Source of the DNA: Caldalkalibacillus thermarum
Lineage (GTDB): Bacteria > Bacillota > Bacilli > Caldalkalibacillales > Caldalkalibacillaceae
Direction of reading: 5' to 3'
DNA: 64,000 nucleotides
Assembly (NCBI RefSeq): GCF_014644735.1
Contig: NZ_BMKZ01000016.1
Span: 1-64,000, forward strand
Part shown: positions 63,634 through 64,000 of the stretch, piece after piece
How positions within the stretch are numbered: position 1 is the stretch's first letter
Layout of the letters: every line of letters starts with the position of its first letter
Notes under the pieces: model-generated
The model's input: only the letters and a program-made list of their open reading frames with translations
Database searches by the model: none
What the model was told of the DNA's origin: nothing
Translations under genes and position numbers: made by a program

Positions 63634-64000
63634 GCTGTTAATTGCCGACCGGGACTCAACTGAGCGGACGGGGATTAAATGGTTTGTGGCCTCCCACCAG
63701 TTGCCATTTAGCCAGGTGGATGAGGCGGCCACTGTGGAACAGCTGATTGATTATATTGAAGCCCAGTGTCCAGATGTGGTCATGCTGGAACTGGAAATGA
63801 TTCCGGACGGGGCTCTGGCCCAGGTCACCCATTTGCTGAAAACGTATGTCCGGCGGGTCATTTGCCTGACCACGGAGCCTGTCTTCGAGCGCGCCTTGCA
63901 AGTGATCGAGCGCCGCTATGGTGAACCTGATTTAACCTTGGAAGCGGTAGCCCGGGAAGTGGAGCGCAGCCCCGGCTATCTCAGCACACTGTTCGTTCAG
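63626..64000 (+). CDS. receiver-like/AraC-type regulator, partial at window edge
   Basis: ATG 63626 overlaps the minJ stop (GAGGAGCAGG upstream). The first 90 or so residues look like a CheY-type receiver (LLIADRDSTERTGIKWFV, PDVVMLELEMIPDGAL, VICLTTEP), but the phospho-acceptor position is Glu (LELEM), not Asp. The sequence passes almost directly into an AraC-type HTH (LTLEAVAREVERSPGYLSTL), so the last receiver helices are missing. The 3' end is beyond the window. Confidence 0.7.
   Translation, partial: MPKLLIADRDSTERTGIKWFVASHQLPFSQVDEAATVEQLIDYIEAQCPDVVMLELEMIPDGALAQVTHLLKTYVRRVICLTTEPVFERALQVIERRYGEPDLTLEAVAREVERSPGYLSTLFVQ

Overview
The window looks like a chromosomal segment of a thermophilic or alkaliphilic Bacillaceae (Caldalkalibacillus-like is my best guess from gene order and protein style; the sequence alone does not prove the genus). 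Support: the Bacillus subtilis order flgM-flgN-flgK-flgL-x-fliW-csrA / flaG-fliD-fliS/T / hpf-secA-prfB / ftsE-ftsX-(M23)-ctpB-minJ is preserved, strong AGGAGG-type ribosome binding sites are everywhere, GTG/TTG starts are common, and there are good matches to Bacillus-type sigma-D, sigma-H and sigma-54 promoters, an S-box and a bacillithiol disulfide reductase.

Layout. (1) 1-2.97 kb: an anti-sigma-type ATPase, a FapA/DUF342 protein and a STAS antagonist. (2) 3.0-7.9 kb: sigma-D-driven flgM-flgN-flgK-flgL, a heptad-repeat coiled-coil gene, fliW and csrA. (3) 7.9-11.1 kb: an accessory island exactly where flagellin (hag) normally lies. It holds a broken Uma2 gene, a TnpB-only IS605-type element inserted in a small HTH gene, a 91-codon ORF with a sequestered ribosome binding site, and an antitoxin-like/GNAT pair with a palindrome over the start and an apparent ATT start. 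(4) 11.1-15.5 kb: sigma-D-driven flaG-fliD-fliT-fliS-cheW, then sigma-H-driven hpf. (5) 15.6-17.0 kb: an EAL phosphodiesterase behind a c-di-GMP-I riboswitch and terminator. (6) 17.4-22.3 kb: secA, prfB (programmed frameshift), yitT and a candidate structured RNA.

(7) 22.3-28.0 kb: a decaying branched-chain-amino-acid-type ABC transporter/acyl-CoA ligase cluster with several internal deletions and a second copy of the TnpB element. (8) 28.1-35.9 kb: a small protein, an MntA-HepT type toxin-antitoxin pair, two divergent alcohol dehydrogenases with a histidine kinase/sigma-54 activator pair and a clear sigma-54 promoter, and a polysaccharide deacetylase. Three copies of one intergenic palindrome act as terminator-like punctuation here. 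(9) 36-44 kb (minus strand): metI-metC-yitJ(metF)-metH behind a SAM-I riboswitch. (10) 44-53.4 kb: a complete sulfate assimilation and siroheme operon (cysP, cysH, sat, cysC, sulfite reductase, DUF3906, TrpD-like, sumT, sirB, SDR). (11) 53.6-57.4 kb: a Sco/YtkA/CopD copper-type cluster and ypdA. (12) 57.6-64 kb: sigma-H-linked ftsE-ftsX, an M23 activator, ctpB, minJ and a truncated AraC-type regulator with a degenerate receiver.

Together the genes cover flagellar export and assembly with its FlgM and CsrA/FliW checkpoints, c-di-GMP turnover, reduction of sulfate to sulfide feeding methionine synthesis, and cell-division or sporulation-linked septal wall hydrolysis. Accessory DNA and decay are concentrated at 7.9-11.1 kb and 22.3-28 kb, both associated with the same IS.
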